NCBI RefSeq assembly: GCF_025566985.1
Contig: NZ_JAOQJD010000002.1
Span: forward strand, 62,001 to 126,000
Reading direction: 5' to 3'
Length of the DNA: 64,000 bases
Source: Aedoeadaptatus acetigenes
Lineage (GTDB): Bacteria; Bacillota; Clostridia; Tissierellales; Peptoniphilaceae
Part shown: positions 9,204-17,607 of the stretch, in pieces
Numbering within the stretch: the first letter of the stretch is position 1
How the letters are laid out: each line of letters starts with the position of its first letter
The notes under the pieces: model-generated
The model's database searches: none
Told to the model about the DNA's origin: nothing
Seen by the model: the letters and a program-made list of their open reading frames with translations, nothing else
Program-made: the position numbers and the translations under genes

Positions 9204-10058
9204 TTATTCTCGGCTCATGGCGATTTTGTCTTTGATAAATGTGCCCGCTTTGATTTCGTCGTAGGCTTCTTTCAATTCTTCTTCCGTATTCATGACGATG
9301 GGTCCGGGCCACCAGGCGATGGGCTCGTCCATGGGCTCGGCCATAAAGAGCAGCACGGAAATTTCCTCGTCCGTGTCGTTGGCGATGCGGATTTCGTCGC
9401 CTCCCTCGAGGATGGCCGCATCGAAATGTTCCACGGGCTCTCCTTCCACGGTGGGGCTGCCCACGAGGGCGAAGAGGGTGGCGTTTACCTTTTCGCTCAC
9501 TTCGGTTTGAAATGCGCAACCGGGCTCGATGTGCACGTCGTAGTAGTCCACGGGCACGTAGCGGGAGAGGTGGCCCTCATGCCCTTTATAGCTCCCCGCC
9601 AGGATACGCACATGACCGCCGTCGAAGGGAATTTCCGGGATGGACTGCGAGGGAACGGCCACATAGGCGGGCGGAGCGAATTTATCTTCTTTTTTCATGT
9701 TGAGCCAGAGCTGCACGCCGAAGAGGCGCTCCACCGGCGGGAGCTTTTCTTCGTGAAGAATGCCGCTTCCCGCGGTCATCCACTGGATGCCGCCGTTTGT
9801 GACGGCGTCTTCATTGCCCAAAGAATCCCGGTGCACCATGGTGCCTTCCACCACGTAGGAGATGGTCTCGATGCCCCGGTGGGGGTGCATGGGAAAGCCC
9901 GCCACGTAATCGGCGGGATCCGTGGCGTCGAAGGCGTCTAAAAGGAGCAGGGGATCGGTATCGTGCATGGTGTGGCGGCTCAGGACGTGGGTCAGGTGCA
10001 CGCCGGCGCCGTCGACGCCCGCTTCGCCGCGTACCACCCGTTTAATTTTTCGTATCAT
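9204..10058 (-). CDS. Pirin family protein
   Basis: This cytoplasmic bicupin of 284 residues belongs to the pirins, some of which are quercetin dioxygenases or redox sensors. The metal site is visible as HPHRGIET (two His) and GSGILHEE (His and Glu) in the N-terminal cupin. The pirin C-terminal domain ends near the LLFMAEPMDEPIAWWPGPIVMNTEEE block. I start it at the ATG at 10058, which follows GAAAGGAAACTGT and begins MIRKIKRV; an ATG 15 codons upstream lacks a ribosome site. Monocistronic. The physiological substrate is not inferable. Confidence 0.88.
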   Translation of the reverse strand: MIRKIKRVVRGEAGVDGAGVHLTHVLSRHTMHDTDPLLLLDAFDATDPADYVAGFPMHPHRGIETISYVVEGTMVHRDSLGNEDAVTNGGIQWMTAGSGILHEEKLPPVERLFGVQLWLNMKKEDKFAPPAYVAVPSQSIPEIPFDGGHVRILAGSYKGHEGHLSRYVPVDYYDVHIEPGCAFQTEVSEKVNATLFALVGSPTVEGEPVEHFDAAILEGGDEIRIANDTDEEISVLLFMAEPMDEPIAWWPGPIVMNTEEELKEAYDEIKAGTFIKDKIAMSRE

Positions 10059-10172
10059 ACAGTTTCCTTTCTCGTTCTGTTGCTTTTTTTGCCTACTTTT
10101 CATTGATACCCTGAAATTATTTTTTTATTTGGCGGAAATTTCAATGCAATTTGTTTAAATGATTGGTGAATA

Positions 10173-10181
10173 TGGTATACT
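10173..10181 (+). promoter_or_regulatory. Extended -10 promoter of first usp gene
   Basis: TGG then TATACT lies 21 nt before the start, with TTGTTT 19 nt upstream as a weak -35. The second usp gene has the same ATGGTATA core. Confidence 0.55.
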
Positions 10182-10202
10182 AAATACAAAGGAGGCGTAT
10201 GT

Positions 10203-10643
10203 ATGTATAAGAAAATTTTAGTCCCCATCGACGGATCTCAAGACTCTTACTGTGCGCTGAAAGAAGCGGAACTGTTGGCCGAATCTTTTGATTCGAAGAT
10301 GATTATTCTCACGGTCTTAACCGATGCCAATGTGATCGAGCATTACCCGGGCAATTTCCTTTCCACGGATTTCAAAAAGGCTCAAGCGCTACGAGGCGAA
10401 AAAATCCTGAACAAGGCCATGGAAACCATCGAAACCAAGGGCGAAGTTGAAACCTGCGTTCGGGTTGGCCGGGCATCGGAGGAAATCCTTAAATGCGCCG
10501 AAGAAAAAGACGTGGACCTGATCGTCATCGGCAGTCGCGGCTTAGGCGGATTCTCCAGAACCCTTTTGGGTTCCGTATCCGACAAAGTGCTCAACGCAGC
10601 CAAGGTCCCGGTTTTGGTCAACAAAGTCAACTGCAGAATTTAA
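10203..10643 (+). CDS. Universal stress protein, UspA family (copy 1)
   Basis: The 146-residue cytoplasmic protein is a single Usp domain. The N-terminal strand KKILVPIDGSQDS and the C-terminal nucleotide-binding motif G-x2-G-x9-G-S (GSRGLGGFSRTLLGSVS) identify the ATP-binding branch. Start ATG follows AAAGGAGGCGT. It is followed by its own terminator and then by a close paralogue at 10872-11306, so the pair is a tandem duplication that kept separate promoters. Likely expressed in stress or stationary phase, as usual for the family; the specific client process is unknown. Confidence 0.92.
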   Translation: MYKKILVPIDGSQDSYCALKEAELLAESFDSKMIILTVLTDANVIEHYPGNFLSTDFKKAQALRGEKILNKAMETIETKGEVETCVRVGRASEEILKCAEEKDVDLIVIGSRGLGGFSRTLLGSVSDKVLNAAKVPVLVNKVNCRI

Positions 10644-10650
10644 TAAATCG

Positions 10651-10679
10651 GCGCCCGGTTTCGGCAGGGCGCTTTTTTT
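10651..10679 (+). terminator. Intrinsic terminator after usp copy 1
   Basis: GCGCCC and GGGCGC form a stem around a 10-nt loop, followed by seven T. Confidence 0.8.
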
Positions 10680-10839
10680 GCATTGGAAAACCCTCGGTTC
10701 GACCGCCGGTTCCGTTTCAGCGATAATTTTTGTCTTTCCGCCGGTTCAATGTCTTTTTCTATGCTTTCTCTCGCCTCGTTTCACGATTTCATCATGATGT
10801 GAAATATATTGTGTAATCGGTATAAATAACGCGCATTTA

Positions 10840-10848
10840 TGGTATATT
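10840..10848 (+). promoter_or_regulatory. Extended -10 promoter of second usp gene
   Basis: TGG then TATATT lies 23 nt before the start and matches the promoter core of usp copy 1. Confidence 0.5.
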
Positions 10849-10871
10849 GAATGAAAAGGAGGCGTTTGTAT

Positions 10872-11306
10872 ATGATTAAGACTATTTTAGTACCTGTCGA
10901 CGGATCTCAAGATTCTTTTGCGGCGCTGAAAGAAGCGGAAATTTTGGCCGAAACCTTGGAATCGAAGTTGATCGTGCTCACGGTTTTAACGGATTCCAAA
11001 GTCATCGAGCATTACCCCGGCGATTTTCTCACCACGGATTTCAAGAAGGCCCAGGCACTGCGGGGCCAACAAATTCTGGAAAGGGCCATGGAGGCCGTGG
11101 ACATTAAGGGCGAGGTGGAAACCGTCGTCCGCACGGGCTGGGCATCGGAAGAGATCGTGAAATGTGCCGAGGAAAAGGGCGCGGATCTTATCGTCATGGG
11201 CAGTCGCGGCTTAGGCGGCTTCTCGAGAACCCTCTTGGGCTCCGTATCGAACAAAGTGTTGAATACGGCAAAGATCCCCGTTCTCGTCAATAAAGGAAAT
11301 AAGTAA
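10872..11306 (+). CDS. Universal stress protein, UspA family (copy 2)
   Basis: Paralogue of the gene at 10203, 144 residues, near-identical in the ATP-binding tail (GSRGLGGFSRTLLGSVS) and in the middle (VIEHYPG, TTDFKKAQALRG). The start is the ATG at 10872 behind AAAGGAGG; a frame extension seven codons upstream would swallow that ribosome site. It has its own extended -10 promoter and terminator. Differences between copies cluster in the charged helices (for example KGEVETVVRTGWASEEIVKC against KGEVETCVRVGRASEEILKC), so both look like working genes that may form homo- or heterodimers. Confidence 0.92.
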   Translation: MIKTILVPVDGSQDSFAALKEAEILAETLESKLIVLTVLTDSKVIEHYPGDFLTTDFKKAQALRGQQILERAMEAVDIKGEVETVVRTGWASEEIVKCAEEKGADLIVMGSRGLGGFSRTLLGSVSNKVLNTAKIPVLVNKGNK

Positions 11307-11319
11307 TTTTGAACTATGC

Positions 11320-11352
11320 GGTGCCTTGCAGGAGCAGGGTGCCTTTTTGTTT
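11320..11352 (+). terminator. Intrinsic terminator after usp copy 2
   Basis: GGTGCCTTGC pairs with GCAGGGTGCC using G-U pairs around loop AGGA, followed by TTTTTGTTTTT. Confidence 0.7.
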
Positions 11353-11376
11353 TTCGGATGCCGAAAGGAGGCCTTA

Positions 11377-12366
11377 ATGGAGATTTTAATTTTAAAGGCA
11401 GATGAAGTGAAGGCGGCTATGCCGACGGGCGATGGGATTGCCGCCACAAAGGAAGCCATGGCCATGTATGCGGCGAAAAAAGCGGTGGTGCCCTTGCGGA
11501 GCAATCTGAGCGCGGCCAAGGGCCAAGCCCTCTTTATGCCCGGACTGGTCGAGGAAGCCGATGCCCTCGGGGTGAAGATCGTCTCCACATACCCGGACAA
11601 TCCCGCTCGAAATCTCCCGGCCGTTGCGGCCACCATGGTGCTTCTCGACACGGAAACGGGGATGGTGAAGTGTCTTATGGACGGCACGGAGCTTACCCGC
11701 ATGCGCACCGGCGCCCTCGCCGGGGCGGCCACGGATCTCTTGGCGCGGAAGGATGCGAAGGTGTTTCTACTAATCGGCACAGGAGGCCAGGCGATGCGTC
11801 AATTGGAATCGGTGCTTGCCGTTCGCCCCATTGAGACAGTCTATGTCTTTAATCAGAAACAGGAAAAAGCCGAAGCGTTTGTGGCTTCGGCGAAAGATGA
11901 ATTGGCCTCCTACGGGGCGACGTTTGTCCCCGTGAGCGATTTGGATCACGTGACAAAAGAGGCGGACATTATTACCGCCGTCACCACGGCGAAGCAGCCG
12001 GTTTTCGACGGGAGAAAGGTGAAGGCGGGCTGCCACATTAACGGCGTCGGCGCCTACACGCCGCAGATGATCGAGCTTCCGCCGGAAATCGTGGTTCGGG
12101 CGGATAAAATTTTTGTCGATACCGTAGACGGCGTATTGAACGAAGCAGGCGACATGATAAGGCCCGTAAATGACGGCCTGGTGACGCGAGAGAAGATCGC
12201 CAATGAGATCGGCGACGTGGTTCTTCAAAAGCTGCCCGGCAGAGAAAGAGACGACGAGATCACCCTCTTTAAGACCACCGGCTCCGCCGTCTACGATGTG
12301 GTGGTGGCGGAAAAGATTTTTCGCTTTGCAGAAGAAAAAGGGATTGGGACCTATGTGAGGGTGTAG
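11377..12366 (+). CDS. Ornithine cyclodeaminase / mu-crystallin family protein
   Basis: The 329-residue NAD(P)-dependent protein belongs to a family that includes ornithine cyclodeaminase, alanine dehydrogenase and ketimine reductases. It shows the substrate region VPLRSNLS near residue 37, the block GVKIVSTYPDNPARNLPAVAA and the Rossmann loop LLIGTGGQA (about 130-138), then NGVGAYTPQMIELP. The true start is the ATG at 11377 behind AAAGGAGG; upstream in-frame sequence overlaps the usp terminator. There is no adjacent arginine or proline gene, so the substrate is open: proline formation from ornithine or reduction of a cyclic imine are both possible. Confidence 0.85.
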   Translation: MEILILKADEVKAAMPTGDGIAATKEAMAMYAAKKAVVPLRSNLSAAKGQALFMPGLVEEADALGVKIVSTYPDNPARNLPAVAATMVLLDTETGMVKCLMDGTELTRMRTGALAGAATDLLARKDAKVFLLIGTGGQAMRQLESVLAVRPIETVYVFNQKQEKAEAFVASAKDELASYGATFVPVSDLDHVTKEADIITAVTTAKQPVFDGRKVKAGCHINGVGAYTPQMIELPPEIVVRADKIFVDTVDGVLNEAGDMIRPVNDGLVTREKIANEIGDVVLQKLPGRERDDEITLFKTTGSAVYDVVVAEKIFRFAEEKGIGTYVRV

Positions 12367-12541
12367 GGATTAAGTTTTTATTTATCTCTTTCACATCGTT
12401 TGATCTTCGCATTTCCGATTGCGCACCGTGTTTTCCGGGGGAAATTCCAAGGGCAAGCTTTCCCGAATCAAAATCCGTTCTCGCGACGGGCATCAACGGG
12501 ACCCGGACCGGTTAATAAGATCCGGGAATGGGGCAGCTAAA

Positions 12542-13492
12542 TTAAAGGTAATCTCTCTTTTTTAGGTAGAAATACATCAATACGATGACCGCGAGGGTAA
12601 GGCCCAAGAGCCACCAAAAGGCGTAGGGCTCATCGGAAAAGGGCAGGGAGGTGTTCATGCCCCAATAGCCGCCGATGATGGTCGGTACGGTCAAGAGAAT
12701 CGTAATGGAGGTAAGGGTCTTCATGACGTCGTTTAAATTGTTTCCCACGAGGCTTGAATAGAGATCGGACAGCTTTTCCACGGTGACCGACGCTTCTTTT
12801 ACCATGACCCGGGCTTGGGTGCTTTCAACTTTCAGGTCGTTGAGTAGTTGATTTCTCGAGGGGGAGCTGTTCAACGGGGCCAGGTGAAACAGATCGTGCA
12901 AGACGTATTCATTGTTTTCCGTGGCCATGGAAAAGCGAATCAAGCTTCTCGATAGGCTGATCAATTGGCGGATGGTCTCACTCTTTGTGGAGCGCGCCAT
13001 GTCCTGTTCCAGCTCCTCGATGCGCGCGTTAATGTTTTTCGTCAGCTCGATGTAGGATTTGCAGATGTGGTAGGCCAAGTCGACGAGGATTTTTTCCTTG
13101 GGAAAGCTTTCGTCTTCGATGAGACGATGGCCTTTGTTTTCCAAAAAGCCCGAGAAGGCCCCGTCGTCGCGGTATTTTACGGTAATGACCGACGCCTCGG
13201 TGTTAATCATGGCCAAGGGGCGGGTTTCGTAAAGGCCTTCCGCCACCTCCACCGGGTAGCGAAGAATGAATAAATCGTAGGTCGCGCTGTATCTGCCGTC
13301 GCTTCGGGCCACCTCCCCGGGGTCGGCGACGGAGGAGAGGATGCTTTCCGGCACTTTATATTTTTGTGACAAGGACCGAATCTCTTCCTCCGTCGGGTCG
13401 ATGAGGTGGACCCACCGGCACGTGTCTTTATTTGAGAAATCATCTGTCGTTACGCGGTACATTTGATCGTGGGTGTGGACGTAGTATTTCAT
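12542..13492 (-). CDS. corA: CorA family divalent cation (Mg2+) channel
   Basis: The 316-residue membrane protein carries the CorA signature at its C-terminus: the GMN motif in YWGMNTSLPF, just after a first transmembrane segment (TSITILLTVPTIIGGYW), then a second segment (FWWLLGLTLAVIVLMYFYL) and a basic tail KKRDYL. The N-terminal 240 residues form the cytoplasmic funnel with long helices. It should act as a homopentamer importing magnesium, possibly cobalt or nickel. Start ATG follows GAGGAGATGCC. Transcription runs away from cysK; the 495-nt divergent region holds a large hairpin. Confidence 0.92.
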   Translation of the reverse strand: MKYYVHTHDQMYRVTTDDFSNKDTCRWVHLIDPTEEEIRSLSQKYKVPESILSSVADPGEVARSDGRYSATYDLFILRYPVEVAEGLYETRPLAMINTEASVITVKYRDDGAFSGFLENKGHRLIEDESFPKEKILVDLAYHICKSYIELTKNINARIEELEQDMARSTKSETIRQLISLSRSLIRFSMATENNEYVLHDLFHLAPLNSSPSRNQLLNDLKVESTQARVMVKEASVTVEKLSDLYSSLVGNNLNDVMKTLTSITILLTVPTIIGGYWGMNTSLPFSDEPYAFWWLLGLTLAVIVLMYFYLKKRDYL

Positions 13493-13740
13493 GGCATCTC
13501 CTCAGGTCATCATGTGTAAATCTATTTGCAATGGGGCGATTTTTCCCATAAGCTTCTGATTAAACTCTACACCCTGCGCGGTTTTATTTCCATAGCCAAG
13601 GTGGCGGAATTTAAGATGCGTAACGGACAAACCTACGTGGTGTATTTCTTATTTCTCATTTCCTGTTCTCGATTTTCAAAAGCTCACTTTTTGTAAATAA
13701 CTTTATTCTATTTTTTCACACCATAGCTTCATCAACTATT

Positions 13741-13791
13741 CCCGGGGGAAGGAAAAAGGGCGTTGCGATTCGCCCTGGGCCCTTCCCCGGG
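13741..13791. repeat. Long imperfect inverted repeat (51-nt hairpin) upstream of cysK
   Basis: The outer arms CCCGGGGGAAGG and CCTTCCCCGGG pair over 11 bp with one bulged G. The inner arms AGGGCG and CGCCCT enclose an 8-nt loop. On the minus strand the inner stem is followed by TTTTT. No known riboswitch consensus was recognised. Confidence 0.7.
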
Positions 13792-13921
13792 TCTCAAAGC
13801 CATGAAAGAATCAATTTTTAAGTAAGAAGGTAACTTGACAATAATAAATTCGGTTTGCTTTTCATATCAATCGGCACCGTCGGGGTTATATTTTGTCCTC
13901 AATATATTAACAAAAAACCGG

Positions 13922-13950
13922 TTTACATCCCCCTTTCTACGCGATACAAT
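13922..13950 (+). promoter_or_regulatory. Sigma-A type promoter of cysK-cysE
   Basis: TTTACA and TACAAT are separated by exactly 17 nt, about 38 nt upstream of the cysK start. Confidence 0.75.
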
Positions 13951-13987
13951 GGCCGAAGGAATCCGAAGCAGAAAGGTTGGTTTTGTA

Positions 13988-14866
13988 ATGAATGTTTTAG
14001 ATACAGTCGGAAAAACGCCGCTCGTGCAATTATCCATGGGCGGCGGTCGCATTTACGCCAAGTTGGAAAAGAACAATCCCGCCGCCTCCATTAAGGACCG
14101 CGTGGCTTACCACATGATCGAAGATGCGGTCAACCGCGGCGCCCTCACGCCGGGCATGAAGATCGTGGAGCCCACGTCGGGCAACACGGGCATCGCCCTG
14201 GCCTTGGTGGGCAAGCAATTGGGCTATGAGGTGGCCATCGTCATGCCCGCCTCCATGAGCGACGAGCGCAAGGCCTTGATTCGCTCTTTCGGCGCGGAAC
14301 TCATTTTAATCGAAGAAGGCGGCATGCAGGGGGCTGTGGACAAGGCGAAGGAAATGGCGGCAACCGGCGAGTATTTCTTGCCCGATCAATTTAACAACCC
14401 GGCCAATCCCCGCATCCACGAGCTCACCACGGGCCCGGAAATTCTTTCGGCCTTAGACGGCGACGTGTCCGTATTTGTGGCGGGCATCGGCACCGGCGGC
14501 ACGGTGACCGGCGTGGGCCGGGCTTTGAAGGCGGAAAATCCCGACGCGTACATCGTTGGCGTCGAGCCGGCGGAAAGCCCTTTGATTACGGAAAACAAGG
14601 CTTCCGCCCACAAGATCCAGGGGATCGGCGCCAATTTCATTCCCGGCAATTACGATCCCGAGGTGGTGGATGAAGTGATCACCGTAAAAGGCGACGAAGC
14701 CATCGCCATGGCAAAGAGATTAAGTGCGGAAGAAGGCCTGAGCGTGGGGATTTCCTCCGGCGCCAATGTGGCGGCCGCCATGAAGCTTTTAGAGCGCTTC
14801 GAAGGCAATATCGTCACCGTGCTTCCCGATGCCGCCGAGCGGTACATGTCCACGGAGCTTTTTTAG
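13988..14866 (+). CDS. cysK: Cysteine synthase (O-acetylserine sulfhydrylase)
   Basis: PLP enzyme that makes cysteine from O-acetylserine and sulfide in the cytoplasm. The 292-residue protein holds the PLP lysine at about residue 36 (NNPAASIKDR), the substrate loop PTSGNTGIALA, the phosphate loop GTGGTVTGVG and the C-terminal SSGANVAAA. I place the start at 13988 (MNVLDTVGKTPLVQL), downstream of the promoter; the frame is open 51 codons further up but that part crosses the promoter. cysE follows two bases after the stop, so both steps of cysteine synthesis are co-transcribed. The C-terminus is somewhat shorter than in CysK of about 305-310 residues. Confidence 0.93.
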   Translation: MNVLDTVGKTPLVQLSMGGGRIYAKLEKNNPAASIKDRVAYHMIEDAVNRGALTPGMKIVEPTSGNTGIALALVGKQLGYEVAIVMPASMSDERKALIRSFGAELILIEEGGMQGAVDKAKEMAATGEYFLPDQFNNPANPRIHELTTGPEILSALDGDVSVFVAGIGTGGTVTGVGRALKAENPDAYIVGVEPAESPLITENKASAHKIQGIGANFIPGNYDPEVVDEVITVKGDEAIAMAKRLSAEEGLSVGISSGANVAAAMKLLERFEGNIVTVLPDAAERYMSTELF

Positions 14867-14868
14867 AC

Positions 14869-15450
14869 ATGTTTAAGGAGCGCAGAAAAATCGCTCGGGT
14901 GATTTTGGAAAAGGACCCGGCCTGCAGAAATATCGTGGAAGCCATGTTTCTCTACCCCATGGTGGTGGCGCTGTTGAGTCACCGCCGCGCCCATCGGCTG
15001 TACAAAAAGGGCCACACGACTCTGGCCCGCCTTCTCTCCCACCGGGCCCGCAGGAAAACGGGCATCGAGATTCACCCGGGAGCCACCATCGGCGAGAGGC
15101 TCTTTATCGACCACGGCATGGGCGTGGTCATCGGCGAGACGGCGGAAATCGGCGACGACGTCACTTTGTACCACGGGGTCACATTAGGCGGCCGCGGCCT
15201 GAGCAAGACGAAGCGCCATCCCACGGTAAAAGACGGGGCCATGATCGGGGCGCGGGCCACGGTTTTGGGCCCCATTACCGTCGGCGAAGGGGCCAAGGTG
15301 GGCGCCGGCGCCGTGGTGCTGGATCCCGTTGCCGACAACACCACGGTGGTGGGCGTGCCTGCGGAAAATGCCCATCCGACGGCGCCCATTGATTTTTCCT
15401 TTTCCCTGAACAACCCGCCCCGCCATGTAAAAACCGCGCAAAATAGATGA
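14869..15450 (+). CDS. cysE: Serine O-acetyltransferase
   Basis: Converts serine and acetyl-CoA to O-acetylserine, the substrate of the upstream enzyme. The 193-residue protein has the short N-terminal helical domain and a left-handed beta-helix with hexapeptide repeats (IEIHPGATIGERLFIDHGMG onward), the catalytic His-Asp region (FIDHGMGVVIGETAEIGD) and the acetyl-CoA loop VTLGGRG. It is the short form typical of Firmicutes rather than the 270-residue enterobacterial form. Its ATG lies two bases after the cysK stop, implying translational coupling. Confidence 0.93.
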   Translation: MFKERRKIARVILEKDPACRNIVEAMFLYPMVVALLSHRRAHRLYKKGHTTLARLLSHRARRKTGIEIHPGATIGERLFIDHGMGVVIGETAEIGDDVTLYHGVTLGGRGLSKTKRHPTVKDGAMIGARATVLGPITVGEGAKVGAGAVVLDPVADNTTVVGVPAENAHPTAPIDFSFSLNNPPRHVKTAQNR

Positions 15451-15479
15451 TTGATTTCGGTTAGATTTGCGATTGACGG

Positions 15480-15508
15480 TTGTTTTCAGACTTTATTTAC
15501 CCTACAAT
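15480..15508 (+). promoter_or_regulatory. Promoter of cstA
   Basis: TTGTTT and TACAAT are spaced by 17 nt, about 43 nt before the cstA start. Confidence 0.6.
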
Positions 15509-15551
15509 GGGATACGTTGTATAAAAAATAAGAAACAGTTTAGGAGGCATT

Positions 15552-17000
15552 ATGGCTTTATTTTTAATCGGCCTGGTCATCCTCGCAGTGGGCGGCTTCT
15601 TCTACGGCAAGTACGTGGAAAAAGTCTTCGGCCCCGACGACCGTGAAACTCCCGCCATTCGTTTGGCAGACGGCGTCGACTACGTTGGCATGTCCAAAGG
15701 CAAAAACGCATTAATCGAATTGTTGAACATCGCGGGCACGGGCCCGATTTTAGGACCCATCCAAGGGATTCTCTTCGGCCCCATCGCTTTTTTAACGATT
15801 CCCATCGGCTGCGTCCTGGCCGGCGCAACCCACGACTATTTCGTCGGCATGATTTCCATTCGTAACAACGGCAATCAGGTGCCGAAATTGATTTCCCGCT
15901 ACATGGGCCCCAAGGCCAATAAGATCTACATCGTGATTATCTGCATCTTGATGCTCTTAACCGGCGTGGTCTTTATCTACACCCCCGGGGACTTGATCGT
16001 CAACGATCTTTTGGGCATGGACGTCAACGGCGCCGCCATTTGGTACGCCTACGCGGGAATTTTGCTCTATTACATCGTGGCAACTCTCTTTCCCATCGAC
16101 AAGATCATCGGCCGCGTCTACCCGATTTTCGGCGCCGTATTAATTATTTCCGCCATCGGCATTTTTGGCGGCGTCGTCCTCACCGGCGGAGCGGATCTGC
16201 ACAACATGACCCAAGGCGTGTTGATCAGCAAACACCCCACGGGCCAATTGTTTATCCCCATCTTCTTTATTACCGTGGCCTGCGGGATTTTATCGGGCTT
16301 CCACGGCTCCCAAGCCACCCTGATTTCCCGTACGACGAAATCGGAATTTGAAGGCCGGAACATTTTCTACAACTCCATGTTAATCGAAGGTTTTATCGCC
16401 ATGGCATGGGCTGCAGGCGCCATGGTGGTCTTCAACCGGGGCGCGGCTCTGGACACGAACGCCACCCTTATGGTGGGCAACATTTCCCGCGAATTTATGG
16501 GCAAGATCGGCGGCCTCTTTGCCGTTGCCGGCGTCATCGTCCTTCCCATCACCTCCGGGGACACGGCCTTCCGTTCCCTGCGCCTCATGGTGGCGGAACA
16601 AATTAATTTCGATCAATCCACGGCAAAGCACCGGGTGCTTCTGTCTTTGATCCTGTTTATTCCCGCCGTCTTGATTCTCTTCTTCGCCAAGAGCAACGCC
16701 CAAGGGTTCCAAATCCTCTGGCGCTACTTCGGCTTCACCAATCAATTGGTGGCCGTCTTCGCCTTGGCTCTGATCAGCGTCTATTTAAAGATGCACGGAA
16801 AGAATTACTTCATCACGCTGATTCCCGGCATGTTCTACGCCTTTATCGTCACATCCTACATCGCCAGTGCCGATATCGGCCTGCGCCTGCCCATGAACGT
16901 AGCCTATGTACTGGGCGTCGTCGGCGCAGCTTTCTTCTGCTTTATGATTTCGAAAGTCGTCAAAAACCGCGGCGACGAGGTTATGAAGACGGAACAGTAA
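15552..17000 (+). CDS. cstA: CstA-family carbon starvation / pyruvate-peptide transporter
   Basis: The 482-residue membrane protein has about 12-13 hydrophobic segments. The N-terminus YGKYVEKVFGPDDRETPA and the block NALIELLNIAGTGPILGPIQG are the CstA signature. Family members import pyruvate or peptides under carbon limitation. It is shorter than E. coli CstA (about 700 residues) and resembles the compact Firmicute form. The start follows TTTAGGAGGCATT. No CstA-controlling LytS/LytR pair is adjacent. Monocistronic with promoter and terminator of its own. Confidence 0.9.
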   Translation: MALFLIGLVILAVGGFFYGKYVEKVFGPDDRETPAIRLADGVDYVGMSKGKNALIELLNIAGTGPILGPIQGILFGPIAFLTIPIGCVLAGATHDYFVGMISIRNNGNQVPKLISRYMGPKANKIYIVIICILMLLTGVVFIYTPGDLIVNDLLGMDVNGAAIWYAYAGILLYYIVATLFPIDKIIGRVYPIFGAVLIISAIGIFGGVVLTGGADLHNMTQGVLISKHPTGQLFIPIFFITVACGILSGFHGSQATLISRTTKSEFEGRNIFYNSMLIEGFIAMAWAAGAMVVFNRGAALDTNATLMVGNISREFMGKIGGLFAVAGVIVLPITSGDTAFRSLRLMVAEQINFDQSTAKHRVLLSLILFIPAVLILFFAKSNAQGFQILWRYFGFTNQLVAVFALALISVYLKMHGKNYFITLIPGMFYAFIVTSYIASADIGLRLPMNVAYVLGVVGAAFFCFMISKVVKNRGDEVMKTEQ

Positions 17001-17007
17001 GATCGCG

Positions 17008-17037
17008 AAAAGCGTCTCCTTTCGGGGGCGCTTTTTT
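17008..17037 (+). terminator. Intrinsic terminator after cstA
   Basis: AAAAGCGTCTCC pairs with GGGGGCGCTTTT around TTTC, ending in seven T. Confidence 0.8.
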
Positions 17038-17112
17038 TCTGTCTTCTTTTCGATTTTTTATATTGAAATTGTTTTCAAAAAAATATACCATGGTTACATA
17101 AAGGAGGTTATT

Positions 17113-17607
17113 ATGTTTTGTACTCACTGCGGACACGAATTGTCCCCGGAAGATAAATTCTGTACCGGCTGCGGCGCGCCCGTCGACGGTCCCGAACCTT
17201 CCTATAAAGAGGACCAAACCCGCCCCCTCCAAAGCGCGCCCGCGGCTTACGACAATGGCGCTCAGGCGGATAGGGCGAGTCGCCAAGTGCCCGGACGCTT
17301 TAATTGGGGCGCCTTTTCCCTGACGTTGATTTGGGGCATCGGCAATCGCTGTTACATAACTCTATTGTGCCTCGTGCCCATCGTCGGCTTTGTCATGCCC
17401 TTTGTCGCGGGCTTTAAGGGCAACGCCTGGGCCTACGAAAACAATCGCTACCGCGACATGGAAGAATTTTCCCAAGTGCAGGACACGTGGAATCGGGCGG
17501 GCTTCGTCTGTTTTATCGCGCAATTACTTATCGGCGGATTCTGGCTTTTCTTCGTGCTTCTGTCCGGCTTAAACCTTTTTACAGCTCCTGTTTTAGGTGA
17601 TATATGA
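17113..17607 (+). CDS. Zinc-ribbon membrane protein
   Basis: The 164-residue protein opens with a complete zinc ribbon (CTHCGHEL..FCTGCG, residues 3-21), a flexible linker, and then two to three hydrophobic segments (YITLLCLVPIVGFVMPFVAGF near 80-100 and FVCFIAQLLIGGFWLFFVLLSG near 135-156). A KGNAWAYENNRYRD stretch between them resembles a conserved motif of small zinc-ribbon/DUF2628-like membrane proteins. The stop overlaps the next start as ATGA, so both are made from one message. Function unknown; probably a membrane-associated accessory protein. Confidence 0.75.
   Translation: MFCTHCGHELSPEDKFCTGCGAPVDGPEPSYKEDQTRPLQSAPAAYDNGAQADRASRQVPGRFNWGAFSLTLIWGIGNRCYITLLCLVPIVGFVMPFVAGFKGNAWAYENNRYRDMEEFSQVQDTWNRAGFVCFIAQLLIGGFWLFFVLLSGLNLFTAPVLGDI

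Larger units (their letters stand above)
13493..13987. other. Divergent intergenic region between corA and cysK
   Basis: This 495-nt region contains a short frame at 13526-13696 (TTG start, no ribosome site) that I do not call a gene, a large stable hairpin at 13741-13791 and the cysK promoter at 13922-13950. I see no T-box motif or S-box core, although these would be expected regulators for a cysteine operon. Confidence 0.6.

Noticed and set aside
12502..12526. Hairpin CCCGGA/TCCGGG between the cyclodeaminase-like gene and corA as a terminator
   Set aside because: It has no T-run on either strand.
13526..13696. Short frame with a protein-like stretch (AKVAEFKMRNGQTYVVYF)
   Set aside because: It has only a TTG start, no ribosome site and no recognisable family; it may be a remnant but cannot be supported as a gene.
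13741..13950. Cysteine T-box or S-box upstream of cysK
   Set aside because: No AGGGTGGNACCGCG-type T-box sequence or S-box core is visible.
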